This document shows, piece by piece, positions 22,017 to 33,916 of a stretch of 64,000 nt of DNA. The notes beneath the pieces are model-generated. The model was not told where the DNA came from, ran no database searches, and worked only from the letters and a program-made list of their open reading frames with translations. The stretch comes from Lojkania enalia (Eukaryota > Ascomycota > Dothideomycetes > Pleosporales): NCBI GenBank assembly GCA_010094045.1, contig ML986588.1, positions 124,001-188,000 of the forward strand, written 5' to 3'. Made by a program: the position numbers and the translations under genes. How positions within the stretch are numbered: position 1 is the first letter of the stretch; each line of letters starts with the position of its first letter.

Positions 22017-22888
22017 CTGACCCATATTATTAGTGAATGGGGCATACTTAATCAGGAAGAAAGGATACTTACGGTCCGCGCCTGATCTGACGAATTTAGA
22101 CTGGAATGACCTATCTATTTTTTTTTATTTTTTCCTCTCTAGGAGTCCAACAGCTTCTGTCCGAAATGCTACGATTATTCGGCGTGCCCTGTTCTAAGTG
22201 ATCTGGATGTGTCCGGTCTAGGGAAAATTCTGTAGGTATCTTGCCTTCAGACTCACGATGAGGCGAGTCTCTTAGGCGGCGAATCGCGGTTACTAATGCA
22301 AATGTTTGGTCGTATTCTACAAGGCTATTGGGCAAAGACATGGCACTATTTGCTAATAAGTCGATCTTCAAGACTTGGAAAAGCTCCTATCGCCTTTTGG
22401 TTTTAGACTTGATGGGAGCTTCAAGTAGGACTCTGCAGTGCTACGCCACACCACGCCACCTGCGCCACTAGGAAAGTTGCTGGTTCGTCCTCCGTGACGA
22501 AATACGGAGAACTGTAGGATTGGTTTTGGTCATTATCTCGCGCAAATGTAAGCAGAATGAACGCTATAAAAATGTCTCTCCTTTAATATAGAGGCAATGG
22601 ATCGACTGTCTCTACGCGTTGGACTATTATTAAGTACTGAAGCCGTTAATTTCCTTAGCTTTAGATTCTGCAATAATATATTCTAATATAAGTGACAGGT
22701 CGAATGCAATTGGCAATTAACAGTAGTAAATGTATTATGCCGACTTGGCTTAGCCAGGTACTCATTCCTCATGCGGAATTCACCATGTAATACCAATACG
22801 CCTGTTCCATATCGAATCAAGGCTATAGGTAAATTTTCTTTTCAGAGCATCTACATGAAAATTGATTAGCTTTTATAAGTTATTCGTC
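22017..22888. other. AT-rich right edge of the accessory island
   Basis: About 870 bp with one short minus-strand frame (22111-22371) that may be an upstream part of the unrecognised exon. Otherwise no feature. Conserved genes resume at 22889. Confidence 0.4.
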
Positions 22889-23946
22889 TTAATAATCATA
22901 GAAGCCCTTGCCACTCTTCTTACCCAACCACCCAGCATCAACCATTTTCTTAAGTAAGACTGCAGGCCTATACTTTGAGTCACCTGTGTCCTCGTGCAGT
23001 ACCTTCATGATGGCCAAGCAAGTGTCGAGTCCAATGAAGTCGGCCAATTGCAAAGGACCCATTGGAACATTAGTGCCATTCTTCATGATGTTGTCGATGT
23101 CTTCTTTGGTACCAATGCCAGTCTCTAAACAGATGACAGCCTCGTTGATATAGGGCATTAGGATCCGATTGGCCAAGAAGCCGGGTGAATCTGCACTCAT
23201 TGAGGGGATCTTGCCCATTCTCTTACATAGTTCGATCGCCGTGTCTATCGTATCCTGCGATGTCTGTAGTCCGGTGATAATTTCTACTCCTTTCTGTACG
23301 GGAACTGGGTTCATGAAGTGAGTACTGATGACGCGAGAGGAGGTAGAGAGGTCGGTGGGATCTTTTGTCGTTGAGGCAGCAATCTTAGTAATGGATATAG
23401 AGGAGGTGTTCGTCGCGAGGATGGCGTGGGATGGGCATATCTGAGCCAAGTGAGAGAATATCTTGGCCTTTAGATCTGGTATTTCCTAGTCCGGTTTAGA
23501 TATAATTCGATGGTTTCTTAATGGAGCATACTGGAATAGCTTCGATCACGAAGTCAACGTCGGAAAGATCATCTAGATGCGTACTCGGGACAAGCCGCTC
23601 GCGAGTAGCTGTAGCGTCCTCCTTGGATATCCTTTGCTTCCCAACGTCCTTCTCTAGGAGCTTGTCGGCGAACTTCAGACCCTTGTCGATTGACGCTTGT
23701 GAGTTATCGATCAACCGTACGGGTACCGAAGTTTTCTGAGCCGCGACCAATGCTATTCCTAACCCCTGTTTCGGTCAATTGATTATTTATGCTAAGGGTA
23801 AGCAGAGCTACCATTTGTCCGGCCCCGATTACGCCAAGTTTCCTCACTTCGGCGGCAGCACCGGTGGGTGAAGTAGAGCTGAAGCTGCGCCATTGGCGCT
23901 GGGAAAGGCAACGGAAGGCTTGCCTTGATATTAAGCAGAAAGACAT
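22889..23946 (-). CDS. 3-hydroxyacyl-CoA dehydrogenase (3-hydroxybutyryl-CoA type), mitochondrial
   Basis: Three minus-strand exons, 23946-23812, 23765-23532 and 23485-22889, encode 321 residues; all introns are GT-AG and keep frame. Residues 1-26 are basic and Ser-rich ([18 protein letters not shown]), a mitochondrial presequence. The NAD-binding motif [13 protein letters not shown] spans the first intron. [11 protein letters not shown] and the catalytic-His region STHFMNPVP follow. The C-terminal dimer domain includes [11 protein letters not shown] and ends [14 protein letters not shown], a family signature. The enzyme oxidises L-3-hydroxyacyl-CoA with NAD in short-chain beta-oxidation. The length fits the family (about 280-320 plus presequence). 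The enoyl-CoA hydratase gene at 48.4 kb supplies the preceding step. Confidence 0.93.
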
Positions 23947-24216
23947 GTCGAATATGCTGTGCGAAGAGTGAGGTCGAAAGCGTGCAAATCGAGTGCATGT
24001 GAAGCTTCAGTGGCCGGAGAGCATGGAGGGCCGATGAAAGCCGAGGTTCAGAGACACTAGTTCATGACGTGGGCCTTGCGTGGTTGCTTACTGCCGCAAA
24101 ACCGGCGGAACCAATAGGAGAGTCGGTTGTCTTGGCGGATGCTCTACGCGTGCCGCGACGCGTCTCGCCAGATATCGCGAAGGGTCTGAGATTTGCGAAC
24201 GTCAACCATCACCATC

Positions 24217-27200
24217 ATGGCTCAAACCACCTTGGATGAGTGGGCAAAGGACCCGGTCGATCCGGAGATCCGCGCCCATGTGTATAGTTTGATCTCTGCT
24301 GTAAGTTTACAAATACCCTTATTTCTTTTGTGCTCAACTAACATGGCCGGCAGCTGGGTGGCATTGGCGACGATGGGACGTATGCGTTCGGAGACGATGC
24401 TCTCTTGTGTTTGAAAGATCTACGAAAGTGGCTCAAGTTTGCCGACGGACAATTGAACCGGCGAGATGTGGCGCGATGCATGGCCGAGGCCAACCTCGTG
24501 AAGGGCGACTTGCTCGAGATTCTAGCCAAGATTTCAGAACGAATTGTTCAGGACAAATTGAAACATAAGATTGCTGTGGCATGCTGTATGGGGGAGTACT
24601 TCTATTGCCTTCACAGGGCTAACAACGTGCAGTGGAACTCCTCGTTCCTTTGACCTGGCCTTTCGAGATTGACCCCGTCGAAGCCACTGTCAACCACCAC
24701 CGACATGGCCCTTACATCCAACTCGCTCAGATTGGATACAAGCGTTCCATACTTCAATTTGACCGCGCCAGGATTCTTGAGGCTGCCATTCGTACCGCCC
24801 TCCCATCCATGGCCATTCCCCTACGAGAAAGGAGCCCACGAGACGATGGTATTATTCGAATTGCGCTCTACTTCATTCGGAATATCGTAATGATTTCGAG
24901 CCCTAGGTCTGTTCCTATGGATATAGATGAGGCCGAAATATCACGATCCACAACAATTGACACGTTTCAGGAGCAGGACATATACCAGGTAATTCTAAGC
25001 GTCGCTTCAAGCATTGGCGAGGACTTCATTACGCAGGATGTTATCATCCTTGAAATATTATTCTATCTTCTCAAAGGAATTGATGCCGAGAAGCTATTCA
25101 TGCAAGACAAGAAATTGAGTACAAAGAACACCCAGGAACTCAAGAACCTCATCCAGAAGGAGAAAGCTATGCTTGCTAGCTATGCACGTCATGCGCCCTC
25201 TAGGCACAATCGATTTGGAACCATGATATGGGTAAAGCGGGACGATGACAAAGTTTCTACCATCTCGGGTCAAGATGTGTTCGGAGAGGCACAGAGCATG
25301 CAAAAGATGGATAACTCCAAGAAATGGAATAAGCCTAGAAGGACTGGGCGACAGAAAGACGATAACAAGGACAGAGAAGAATTCGATCTTCCTGTCTCAC
25401 TTACGTCATCGGCGCGGAAACACCTTAGAGCTTTCGTTGAAGAATTTCTAGACTCGTCTTTCAATCCTCTCTTCCAACACCTTCGAAAGGCCATTGAGCG
25501 CGAGACGGATCGTATTGAAGTTCGACATTCTCGACAATTCTTCTATCTGGTCTCCTGGTTTCTCCGCGCGGAATGTGCAAGACGTCGAACAATCAAGGAG
25601 AAGACTGCTAACCCAACGAGTGTAGAAGCGCTCATCACCGAAGATGAAAGCTATGGGCTTGTCGCGGAGGTCCTGAATCAAGAGACCTTCATTCTTCTTA
25701 ATCGATTCATGCAAAAGAGTCAAGATGAAAAGGCCTGGCATGATCTGAATGCAGGGATGAAGTGCTTCACGCAGATATTGCTTACTGTACAAGAGATGTC
25801 CGATTCTAGCCTGGAAGACGATCAAGAAATTGCTGAAAACATTCAAAATCGCATTTTCTATGAGGAATCGACTCAAGATCGGGTGGTCATGATCCTGAGA
25901 TCGTTTAAAGATCAAGGCTTTGGCTACTTAGACGCTTGCACCGAACTTTCTCACGTCTTCCTCCGCATGCTCGAACGCTATTCCAAACAAAATGTCGATA
26001 TGCAAGTACGGTCGAGGAGACGTGCCCGCAAGATCCGCAAGAAACAAGCCGAAGCTCAAGGTGTTGAAAATAATGAAGGTCACATATCAGAAACAGAAGA
26101 TATCACTGCTGCACAACGGACTGTTTCCGAGCGAAAATTCGACTTCGCACGATTTTCTGCCAAATTTGTCAATCAAAATAGTGTCAACACTTTCGTGTCT
26201 TTCTTGAGATTCTATCAGGAATTAGACTCAGAGCAACTTAAACGCGTGCATCGATTCCTCCATCGTGTGGCTTTCAAATTAGAAATGGGTGTTCTGCTCT
26301 ACCGAGTCGATATAATTGCACTTTTCAATAAGCTGGTCAAGGGACCTGAAGGTCTAGATCCTGAGTTGCCTTCTTTTAAGGAATGGGACGAGTTCATAAG
26401 GCATTTCTTCCGCGTAGTTGTCAAGCGAGTGCAAGAGAGGCCAGAGCTGATTGTGGAGATGCTTTTCAGCAAAATACCAGCTACAATTTTCTACTTAGAG
26501 CATGGCTACGATAGAGAGTTCCCTACAAGAATACCGCGAGCACCAGCAGAGCTCGAGGTCAAGCCGGGGATGGAAAAACCAGAACAAATAGGAGTCGCTG
26601 TTGGTGTGTTAGTTAATCAACAAAAGTCGGATGATCTTCGATGGTTACGAGACGTTCTCGCCGCGGCAGTAGAAGAACGGAGGAGCTGGGAAGACTTAGA
26701 AGCTGCGCTCAAAGAAGGTCCCGAGCATGCAAGCTCGGAGGCAAGATCTACCATAGATGCGGCCCCAGAATCAGCCCCTTCAATATGTAAGCTTCAATTT
26801 ATTCCTCGACTACGTCGGCTTATTTTTCGTAGTAGTAAAGCCTGACAATGAGGAACGCCGTGTTGCTTTATTCAAGGATAACAAGCTCCGCTTACTTATG
26901 AGTCTTATTGGCTTTACTAGACTTGGAATCGATAACGATCCGGATGCGACTTGGGTAGTCTCTTCATCTTTGACATCAGCCGAGCTACAGGAAGCGATCG
27001 ATCTGATTCGCAAATTCGAATTTGACCCGCCCGTATATGATGATGGAAAGACCGCTGAGGATTTCATCCGTAGCAAAGCGGCTATAACTCGTCGATCCAC
27101 TCATAAGGTGGATTTTGATGACGAATCTGACAGCATAGATCATGATTCAGAGGATGATCGAGGAGAATATGCCATAGACGGCCCGACCTCTCGAAAGTCA

Positions 27201-27851
27201 GACACTCGGAAAATGCTCAGGCGGCGTAGACGCGAGAGGACTCCATTGGAGCTCGACGATGAGGAAAGGGACCGCAGAGCAAATGTCCGGCGGCAGAAAG
27301 AGTTAGAGAAGCAGAGAAAAGTCAAAAGCACAATGTTTGTGCACGACTCGGATGACGAGGACTGGGACGAAGAACGAGATAAAGCATTTTTTGAGAACGA
27401 GGAAGCCATTCGCGAATCGGCCATTCTCCAATATAAGGAGTCTCTAGCACTCGGAAGTATGGAGTTTGCGTCAAATAAAAGGAAGGCTGAAGAATCCGAA
27501 ATGAGGAACAATAAGAAGCGCAAGTCTTCACCTAGGCATAAAGCCGGGCCGTTTTACACAGGCGAGAGTGAGGGTGAAGAAGAAGACACTCTGCAAGTGA
27601 GCAGTCAGGCGTCCTCAGAGGAGGCTGGAGACGTTCTAGGCGGCGAGAGCGGTGCGGAGGCTACCGACACCCCATTATCATCACAACATGCAGACGTAGT
27701 ACAGACTAGTGACGACGAAGCAGCCTCGAACAAGAAACACGATGTTATCATGGCAGACGCGGATGATAACGAGGATGACGCGACCCCCGTGGTACGCAGA
27801 GCCGCGACAAAGATGAGGGCCGGATTTATAATTGACAGCGATTCGGAGTAA
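24217..27851 (+). CDS. tof1: Tof1/Swi1/Timeless, replication fork protection complex subunit
   Basis: Four exons, 24217-24300, 24354-24585, 24633-26786 and 26833-27851, encode 1162 residues, close to the usual size for fungal Tof1. The N-terminal Timeless domain covers about residues 25-290 (ALLCLKDLRKWLKFADGQ, LTWPFEID, YKRSILQF). Helical repeats fill the middle (FASKFVN-type region, VEMLFSKIPATIFYLEHGY). The C-terminal third is acidic and basic low complexity with DSDDED patches, ending FIIDSDSE. Tof1 pairs with Csm3 to hold the replisome at fork barriers and signal to the checkpoint. Csm3 lies at 61.1 kb. The last acceptor is a tandem TAG-TAG; both choices are in frame and differ by one Val. 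It starts 270 bp from the divergent dehydrogenase gene, with a shared promoter likely. Confidence 0.93.
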
Positions 27852-28209
27852 TGGGTTTTTCATCTGGTAGATCAAAGGTTGGTGTTTGTCGGAAATGGTC
27901 TGCACTGGATGGCATTGAATATTGTAGTTCGGTTAGTGATACATATGTTCTATACCCTTACTTTCACGAAGTTCACGTTGCTCCTCCGATTTCCAATGGG
28001 TTCTCTATGTCATAGCTGTGTTTATGTGTTTATGAATAGTAGTTCGTGCCCGCCGTAGAGGACGAAGATGGTGAAAGTGTTGCGCTAGGGCAACTGCCTT
28101 TGGTGTACCTGCCTCGTTCACTTCTCCCACATCCTCTCTACTGGCTTGCTCTTCACCTACAGACATGTAAGTATCCCAGCACCCTTCAATCTGTAGCCAC
28201 GTTGTGGCC
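27852..28209. other. Intergenic, Tof1 to Ser/Pro-rich gene
   Basis: About 360 bp. A plausible donor at 28168 and acceptor near 28230 could mark a 5' intron of the next gene, which would give it a different start. Confidence 0.4.
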
Positions 28210-30506
28210 ATGCTCACATATCCTGACAGAGAACGATTTGAAGAGATTCGCGCTCGCTGGGAAACCGCGAAGCCTGCGGATGAGACGTCCACTAAGATGG
28301 TGAACCATAGCGACAGCCAAATGGCCCAGCGGCCACTCAACGCCGATTCCAATACCGGCGGAAGCAGTAAATTCCGGCGAAAGCTCAGTCACGGTCTCTC
28401 ATTCATCTCAAATCCTCTGGCGCAACGCAAGATTTCCCCCGGTCGCCAGTTGCTAGCTTCAACTACTACCACCACAAGCAATATCCCTCTTGCGGGGCCA
28501 ATCGAGTCGGAGCGACGACTATCTATGGCTCGTAGCTCCCACTCCTTCGATCAATTGCGGGTATTGCCGGTGCAATCCACAACCTTTCAGGGCAGCATCA
28601 GAAAGAACCGGAATAGGGACGCCGAGGGAAGACCAAAAGCGCTTCCGCGTTCCCGCACTATGAGTCTCATACCTCGACCTAGTAGGAGTGTATCTTTGTC
28701 CTCAGTGACGGAATCTCATTCGTCACCACAACCTCACTCACCACCTCTGCCCCAACCGGACCCGAAGGCGCGCAGCGCTGTTACAAAGATACCGAGCCCT
28801 CCTGCAACCAGCACTCGTCACCTCAGTTCCCGCCAGTATACTCGTGAACATACGGCACAACAGGCAAAGTATATTGCGGCTGGTATGGCCTTCGCTGGGA
28901 CTGGGTCAAAATCTCCGTCGAAATCGTCCACGAGGTCGCAAACGACGCCAAACCTGGTGAAGTCATTTGATTCATCTCAACCACACTTTATGATGCCACG
29001 AAAACCAGGGATGCCAGCAAAGGCAAGGTTGTCCAGCATCCAGCAACCGGTGCTGAAAGAGAATGCCCCAACGAGCAAGCGAAGCAGTCACAGATTATCA
29101 CAAATTCAGGAACAGAGTCCAAGGCGGGAGAGTCTAACGCCAAAGGACAAAATATTGTCGAGACGTTCGGTTGGACCAGTTATCTCTCTCTCGCAAAACA
29201 AGCAACCCGTCAATACAACCCCGACTACTGTGACAAAACGACTAAGCACAAACCTTGCGACGCAGACCCCCTTGATAGCCAAACGAGCACAGCCAAATAA
29301 GCCCAATGCTGCTCAGAACGCCAGCACATTTTCTAACTCCAATAGGGGAGCAATCGCCCTACCCCGCTTGATGGGTCCCGTAAATCCTCCAACACAATAT
29401 GCTACGGACCCTACCCCTAAACAGCCATCATTACCCAGAGCGAGCACTGAGAGAGATATTCGGCGGCGAACTTTTCAGAGCCCCGCAGGGCGTAATGGTA
29501 GGGGGCTATTATCACAGTCTAAAGCAAGCACGAACAATGAGGTGAGGCTCCCTCGTTCCTCTACTTTTCATACTCTACGACGATGCCGTGACACACCTCC
29601 ACCCGTGCCCCCTATCCCTGAGGAATATAAGAGCCCTGAACGCTCTAGCCCGTCTCGAAATTTAGACTGGAGAACGGAGACCGAAAACTTCCCAATTCTG
29701 ACCCTGCCCAAAACGCAGAGTGAACCATTTTTGCCTTTTCCCTATTCAAAACAGGCTAACGGCGGGGAGCAATTTTCCTCCATTCCGATTAATCAGTCGG
29801 ATAACGATACCACTGAATCCTCTCAGGAGCCATCAGATGAGGAAGAGGCATGGCCACTAGTGCCTCCCAAAGGGAACACTTTCCAGGAAACATTACCTTC
29901 CAGTCGTCCTTGGTCTATCTATATGCAGTACTCTGCTAATGCTGACTCTGAGATCACTCCGCAGGTCAAAGACTACATGCCTCCGGTATGGTGGGCAGGT
30001 CGATTCCAGAGCAGACTTGACCAATGGCGCACTGAAGCTATGAAGGCAGAGCTAGATCCGAGTTACCAACCAGAGGGTACCCTAGCACAATGCAAGTTGA
30101 ACCAGCATAAAGTCGTAGCCTGTTACATTTTCCTCCAGCTCCGAGACCTCTGTGCAACCAACCAGGCCGCGGACAGTTTATGGGTATGTGAACAATGAAT
30201 CAACCCGTCGGCTCTTTTATTGACAATTTATAGGATTTCGAGTATAAGTACCGCCAGGACCACAAGCTCCTTGATACTATAACCGATATCACTCCCCTCC
30301 CGAGACGTAGTAACGAAAATGTCGCTACCCCCAAAGGCCCGCTTGGTCGAGCAGTAAGAAAACTGACACCACGAAAAAGCAGTCTAGTGAACTTGTTCAA
30401 AAGCAAAGGCTCGGGTAAACCGGATGAAGCAAAGTCGGGCACTGAAGCCATCGAAAATCTCAAGTCGTACGAGTCAGGCTTTGGATCATCTTCTGGTGGC
30501 CTTTGA
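28210..30506 (+). CDS. Ser/Pro/Arg-rich fungal protein of unknown function
   Basis: Exons 28210-30183 and 30234-30506 encode 749 residues. Most of it is disordered: Ser, Pro, Arg and Gln-rich with many SP/TP sites that could be phosphorylated, and RRLS or RSS motifs. Two parts look conserved: ERFEEIRARWE near the start, and a C-terminal block from PPVWWAGRFQSRLDQWRTE through FLQLRDLCATNQAADSLW, across the intron to DFEYKYRQDHKLL. This N- and C-terminal pattern occurs in uncharacterised Pezizomycotina proteins. No enzyme motif, signal peptide or membrane span. The start is uncertain; an upstream exon is possible. The stop lies 52 bp before the long A/C tract. Confidence 0.65.
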
Positions 30507-30558
30507 AACGTACGGAAGACTAAGGTCCGAAAGAAAACCGTGCTCCGTTCAGCCAACG

Positions 30559-30629
<71 letters not shown>

Positions 30630-31046
30630 ACACACTCCCCCCCCCCCCCCCCCCCCCCCCTAAAAAAAAAAAAAGCAAACGAAGAAGTGGATAATGGATT
30701 GTGGAGGAATACAAGATGTGCCGGGGAAAGCACCCAGAGTTATGGTTGGTTTTGGTCTGTCTATTCCCAGGATTCTCGTAGCTGGGATGTATTGTTTATG
30801 CTTCACTTGAAGGGTGATTTCATGAACTACAACCACGGAGCTTTCATTGGTGCACCTCGCTACTCTGGGCCAATAAGCTAGGAGGATGCGCCTATTATGT
30901 GTCTCCGGGAACAGCCGTTTGTACCGTAAACCCTCTGTTTAGGCAATGAATGCATGATATTTGACCTTACAGATGAGGATATATGGTTGGCATGTAAGGG
31001 ATTTTCCCTCACACGAATATGTACAAAATAGACCTAAAAATGCCCT
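30507..31046. other. Intergenic with long homopolymer tract
   Basis: About 540 bp between convergent genes. The homopolymer tract is listed separately. Frames that run through it (poly-Lys/Pro or poly-Phe/Gly) are artefacts of the tract. Confidence 0.5.
30559..30674 (+). repeat. A70 - CACACACT - C24 - T - A13 homopolymer tract
   Basis: An uninterrupted run of 70 A (30559-30628) is followed by eight bases, 24 C (30637-30660), one T and 13 A. It lies in the 3' region of the Ser/Pro-rich gene. Tract lengths are error-prone in sequencing and assembly. Confidence 0.9.
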
Positions 31047-31888
31047 TCATTCTTTCTTCTCCGCTTTCGGTGTCAATTCATCCGCAATATTCTTGGGATC
31101 TTTCCAAGCTTGCGCAATGAATTTGGTATGGCTTCCCCGAGCAAACAATTCATCCTTGCTATTTGTGAAACGTATCGAAGTAAATGCCATGGTTTTGCCG
31201 ACTGTGTTTGCCCTGGTAAGCATTTGCTGCGTTTGGATTACAAGGGTGCCCTCACACTTGTCACATGTTACTTCGGCGCGGATTAAATCACCAATCTTGC
31301 CACCTGAGCTAAGATAGGTGACGTTCAGATCTGTTGATACTCCGGTAGAGAAGAGACCGCGCGAAGCTACTGCTAAAGAGCCTCCGAGGTCGACTGCCAA
31401 ATGGGTTAGTGGGGATGAAGTAGGTGCACTGGTATAAGACAGCGGCACCTATACTGGCTATTGTTCCTCCGTGTAGAATGTTAAGGCGATTCTATAAGGA
31501 ATCAACTAATTAAATACGAGGTAATTGATATCCGAAAAAGAATAAGAAGGACTGACTGTGTGCTCCTTCCGGATGTCGAGCTCGAATTTAACTCTTCCAG
31601 GGACGGCATGGGTTACGCGAAGCTAGGATATTACGTCAATACAAGACCGTGGAAAGCGTTAGAAGAAGCTGTGAAGGAGAATAAGGAGAAATATACGCCA
31701 TCCAATAGTCTGTCCAGGACGTTGCATTAGCAGTAGAGAGCAAGCAGGCGGGAATAGAAGTACCTTGGCTCAAGACCAGACGATGCGCGGAAGGACTCCC
31801 AGACCTGCTCAATTGATCAGACGTCATCATTATTTTGATGTTAGTGCTTGACACGGCTTACAGATCGTACGAATTTGAGTGCGGGCAT
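31047..31888 (-). CDS. Hotdog-fold acyl-CoA thioesterase (thioesterase superfamily member 2-like)
   Basis: Six minus-strand exons, 31888-31862, 31804-31764, 31709-31697, 31622-31557, 31491-31449 and 31393-31047, give 178 residues. The third exon is only 13 nt and supplies most of RLLDG. The joined protein reads GLEPRLLDGLRVTHAVPGRV, then NRLNILHGGTIASIVDLGG, the hotdog motif with the HGG catalytic loop, and STDLNVTYLSSGGKIGD. This class hydrolyses medium- or long-chain acyl-CoA and often works near mitochondria. A 45-nt stretch at 31213-31257 has GT-AG ends and is in frame; compared with relatives it looks like an intron, and removal gives 163 residues. Divergent from Tfb2. Confidence 0.85.
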
Positions 31889-32344
31889 GGTTTCACTCTT
31901 TCCGCAAGATAATGGAAGAATGATGTTATCGTTGAGCTCGGTAGTTGCAATGCAAGACCGAGGGGCGGAGCGGAATCTGAGGCCCACCGGGTTTAAGGCA
32001 ATGCTCGCCCGGTAGCACGAACCGTAATTTTAAATTGTATATATAAAAAATGACATAATAAACAATTAAATATATCGTATTAATGGTCACCTTCGCCCCC
32101 GATTATCTCTCGTGAACCATTAGAATCTTACTAATTGATAGCGAAGCGGAAATTTCGTGTTGGAAAGGATTATTCCGCCCCGCGCTTGGCGCCCGTGGAT
32201 ATCTTAACTACATCACTCCGAATCACACTTGCACATATCAACGCCTACGAGCGCTGGAAGCTCTGGTCCATCTTCACTCATCTACACTCCCGAAATACCA
32301 TGATACCTAGGTAGCTGACATATTTCCAGACCCAACATCCAAAG
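31889..32344. promoter_or_regulatory. Divergent promoter region, thioesterase and Tfb2
   Basis: About 456 bp between two divergent start codons, so it should hold both promoters. AT-rich in the middle (32030-32090). No specific binding site is claimed. Confidence 0.4.
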
Positions 32345-33916
32345 ATGTCGGCGTCTTCATCCCAGGCACTCGAGTATCTCGAGCTACTTCCGCGACAAAC
32401 GCATACAAAACTATACGAGCAGCCGTCAACTGTGTTGGCCATCTTTCGATGTATGCTACCACATCTAGGTATGAATTCTCTAATATTTAGTACATGACTC
32501 CCAATTGACATTGGCCACTATAGCAAAATCGATCGTCATGGCCATGCTCTACATGACAGGCCCATTTCCCTCTGGCGACCTGGATGCCTGGTTCAAGCCA
32601 GACGGGAAGAAGTACGTTTACACAAATCAAGATTGGGGCTGTGCTAATGCCATATAAGGGACAAAGAGAAGGCACTTTCTGTCCTCGAACAACTCCACAT
32701 CATCCTTGGAAAACAAGACTCCCAACGCCACATTTCCTACGAGCTGTACAAAGGCTTTGCGCACTCTCTCCGACAAGCTCTCACCGGCGGCGGCACACAT
32801 CGATCCTTCGGGGTTCCTTCTTCGCAACTAGATTCGAATAAAGTGAGCGTCACGTTCCTGGACGAATATGCGCGGAAGCAGTGGGAGAATATATTGTTTT
32901 ACATGGTGGGCTCGACGGTTGGCCTGACCGGGTCCAATATGGTCGGACAGGACATAGGAGAAGGGACAAAAGCGCTACTACGGGCTGGGGATTTCGTCAA
33001 GGTCGCACATGGGAGGGTTAGCATTACGCGGACGGGCTTTACGTTCGTACTTCAGGAGACTAACGCCCAGGTTTGGAGCTTGTTGATTGTCTATCTAAAG
33101 CACGCGCCTCAGGTATAATAGACCTCTATGTTCTGCTCCTTCCATTGCAATTGCTAATTCTAGCGCAAAAAGCTCGGCATGTCTGAAACCGACGTCCTCT
33201 CCTTTCTCTTCATGCTCGGCTCCCTAGAACTCGGACAGGACTACACGACATCCACCCTCTCGCCCACCCAACTCCAAATGCTCGAAGACCTCTCTGCTTT
33301 CGGCATCGTCTACCGCGCCTCCAAAACCAGCCAAACATTCTACCCCACCCGCCTCGCCGTAACCTTGACTTCAGACTCGGGCGCCCTATCCTCAGACTCC
33401 CTCTCCTCATCCTTGGCCCCGTCCTCCCGCAGCACCCCCAAAGGCTTCATAATCATCGAGACAAACTACCGGCTCTACGCCTACACCTCCTCGCTCTTGC
33501 AAATCGCCGTCCTCTCCCTCTTCACCAAACTAACCACCCGCTTCCCGAACCTTGTTTCCGGTAAGCTGACAAAAGAATCCATCACCCGCGCTGTCAAGCT
33601 CGGCATCTCCTCCTCGCAGATCCTATCTTACCTGACCTCACATGCCCACCCGCAGATGCAGAAAAATCAACCTTTTCTCCCGCCCACCGTCATGGATCAG
33701 ATTCGCTTGTGGGAGTACGAGGGCGAGAGAGTCGAGACGACGAATGGGTTTTTGATGAAGGAGTTTGCTACCGAGTCCGAGTATAGGGATTTGGTGAGTT
33801 ATGCTGAGAGTCTGGGCGTCCTGGTTTGGAGGAATGATGCTAAGAGGTTGATGTTTGTGGATCGGATTGAGCAGATTAGTTTGTATTTAGGGAAAAGGAA
33901 GAATAGAGGGGATTGA
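32345..33916 (+). CDS. tfb2: TFIIH core subunit Tfb2 (p52)
   Basis: Four exons, 32345-32468, 32524-32611, 32659-33112 and 33164-33916, encode 472 residues, the normal size. Diagnostic stretches are LEYLELLPRQTHTKLYEQP at the start, LDAWFKPDGKK, WENILFYMVGS, VLSFLFMLGSLELGQDY, FIIIETNYRLYAYTSSLLQ and VVWRN-type end with RLMFVDRIEQISLYL. Tfb2 anchors the XPB/Ssl2 translocase and stimulates its ATPase in transcription initiation and nucleotide excision repair. The C-terminal region that binds Tfb5 is present. A Ser-rich insert sits near residues 290-310. The fourth exon's acceptor (TTCTAG at 33163) is chosen because it keeps frame; nearby AAAAAG is an alternative. Confidence 0.94.

Noticed and set aside
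30424..30881. Frames running through the A/C tract (poly-Lys/Pro and poly-Phe/Gly)
   Set aside because: They exist only because homopolymers lack stops; flanking sequence is non-coding.
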